Assembly: GCA_016744575.1 (NCBI GenBank)
Contig: JADGEC010000025.1
Location: 1-34,449, forward strand
Reading direction: 5' to 3'
Source of the DNA: Sulfurimonadaceae bacterium
GTDB lineage: Bacteria > Campylobacterota > Campylobacteria > Campylobacterales > Sulfurimonadaceae
Length of the DNA: 34,449 nucleotides
The notes under the pieces are model-generated. The model saw only the letters and a list, made by a program, of their open reading frames with translations, had not been told where the DNA came from and did no database searches. A program made the translations under genes and the position numbers. The number at the start of each line of letters is the position of its first letter. Position 1 is the first letter of the stretch. Positions 33,888 through 34,449 of this stretch are shown here, in pieces.

Positions 33888-33912
33888 TTTGTGATTAAAG
33901 AAATATCACAAA
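33888..33912 (+). promoter_or_regulatory. Inverted repeat upstream of the comEA-like gene
   Basis: TTTGTGAT (33888-33895) and ATCACAAA (33905-33912) pair perfectly around nine bases, and a few more A-T pairs lie outside across a small bulge. It lies about 75 bases before the ATG, in the AT-rich 254-base gap after wbaP. It could end the wbaP transcript or bind a regulator. The spacing is too wide for a standard CRP site. Confidence 0.4.
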
Positions 33913-33987
33913 AATATAACTATTATTAAGTGTTAATTAATATTTAAATTTGTAAACTTAATACGACCCCAACAAAAGGAAAGCAAT

Positions 33988-34227
33988 ATGAAGATCATTA
34001 CATCGATCGTTACTTTGTTGTTAAGTGCTCAGCTTTTTGCGGCCGTTAACCTAAACACAGCTTCTGCTATGGAGCTTGCTACATTACCTGGTATTGGTGA
34101 GAACACCGCAGCTAAGATCATTGATTATCGTAAAGAGCACCGATTTAAAGATGCTCGGGAGATCATGAACATCAAAGGTATCGGCGAGAAAAAGTATGAC
34201 AAGATCAAATCGGAACTACATATCTGA
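33988..34227 (+). CDS. ComEA-like helix-hairpin-helix protein
   Basis: A 79-residue exported protein: signal peptide MKIITSIVTLLLSAQLFA, then two helix-hairpin-helix motifs, VNLNTASAMELATLPGIGEN and REIMNIKGIGEKKYDKI. This is the ComEA C-terminal fold, which binds DNA without sequence preference. In naturally competent bacteria it pulls incoming DNA into the periplasm. Gram-negative versions are often this short, with no membrane anchor. An AAAGGAAAG site precedes the ATG. No other competence gene is nearby, so a role in DNA uptake is likely but not proven. Confidence 0.85.
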   Translation: MKIITSIVTLLLSAQLFAAVNLNTASAMELATLPGIGENTAAKIIDYRKEHRFKDAREIMNIKGIGEKKYDKIKSELHI

Positions 34228-34249
34228 TGACTGTCTTGTATATCGGCCC

Positions 34250-34271
34250 AGATCAGAGGCTTCTCTGGTCT
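34250..34271 (+). terminator. Hairpin after the comEA-like gene
   Basis: AGATCAGAG (34250-34258) pairs with CTCTGGTCT (34263-34271), nine pairs with one G-T wobble, around GCTT. It begins 23 bases past the stop codon. Only TTAAG follows, so the T-run is poor. It resembles the 132-162 hairpin in form. Confidence 0.45.
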
Positions 34272-34288
34272 TAAGTGAAAGAGTGACT

Positions 34289-34387
34289 ATGAAGACACTA
34301 CTTACAACCTTACTTTTATGGACGACACTGTTTGGTCAGGGCCCTGATATGGTAATCCTCCCGAAAAGTAAGCCTTTCCAAAAGTAG
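34289..34387 (+). pseudogene. Very short exported ORF, possibly a gene broken by the adjacent IS
   Basis: From ATG 34289 the frame gives 32 residues: a signal-peptide-like MKTLLTTLLLWTTLFG and then QGPDMVILPKSKPFQK, ending at TAG 34385-34387. GAAAGAG upstream is an acceptable ribosome binding site. A signal peptide followed by only 16 residues is unlikely to be a whole protein. The IS-like transposase ATG starts 34 bases later, so an insertion may have cut a longer periplasmic protein. It could also be a genuine small protein, and the family is unknown. Confidence 0.4.
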
Positions 34388-34420
34388 AGAATTCTCATAT
34401 ACTATGAATAGGAGTTTTCT

Positions 34421-34449
34421 ATGAAGAGATCACGATACAGCGACAGCCA
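34421..34449 (+). mobile_element. Start of an IS3-family transposase OrfA (partial, right edge)
   Basis: ATG at 34421 follows an AGGAG site (34410-34414) and encodes MKRSRYSDS before the window ends. This opening is very like the N-terminus of IS3-family OrfA proteins, which bind the IS ends through a helix-turn-helix. Only nine whole codons are visible. The IS left end should lie within about 60 bases upstream, but I cannot place its inverted repeat. The palindrome GAGAATTCTC (34387-34396) is the only nearby symmetry. Confidence 0.55.

Noticed and set aside
33888-33912. CRP-type operator
   Set aside because: TGTGA and TCACA are 13 bases apart, not the six of a standard site.

Overview
The window looks like a chromosomal segment of a Campylobacterota (Epsilonproteobacteria) bacterium. 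The main reason is the minus-strand block gyrA - flgP - (flgQ position) - flgR - asd, which matches the gene order I know from Campylobacter jejuni. An NnrS protein, a TonB protein and several Amt transporters would suit a free-living Sulfurimonas/Sulfurovum-like relative, but the genus cannot be fixed from sequence reading alone.

Layout. 1-119: end of a small multidrug resistance (SMR) transporter. 247-2139: membrane PAS-PAS-GGDEF diguanylate cyclase. 2338-5020 (minus strand): tRNA-Asn, a radical SAM protein, hemE and a YqhA-family membrane protein. 5021-5503: a non-coding stretch with three degenerate tandem copies of a hairpin-forming element, ending in the asd terminator. 5504-11307 (minus strand): asd, flgR, a small exported protein in the flgQ position, flgP and gyrA. 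Long hairpins lie at two of the junctions, and one of them covers the flgP ribosome binding site. 11446-12693: nnrS. 12794-17708: an alternating amt-glnK-amt-glnK-amt block for ammonium uptake. 17805-18797: a small unknown protein and a TonB-like protein.

18996-33733 is a surface-glycan locus, all on the plus strand. It has a GDP-L-fucose module (manC, gmd, fcl), a two-gene ABC exporter (ABC-2 permease plus a short KpsT/TagH-like ATPase), a fused nucleotidyltransferase/HAD phosphatase, a GpsA-like glycerol-3-phosphate dehydrogenase, two CDP-glycerol glycerophosphotransferase-family (TagB/TagF-like) proteins, glf, a DUF4422 glycosyltransferase and a WbaP-type initiating transferase. Together these read as an assembly line for an exported phosphoglycerol-containing polymer with possible galactofuranose, resembling wall teichoic acid synthesis but in a Gram-negative. 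No Wzx or Wzy is seen. The middle of the locus is more AT-rich and has unusually long, hairpin-rich spacers.

33988-34449: a ComEA-like helix-hairpin-helix protein, a very short exported ORF that may be a broken gene, and the first codons of what looks like an IS3-family transposase OrfA running off the right edge.
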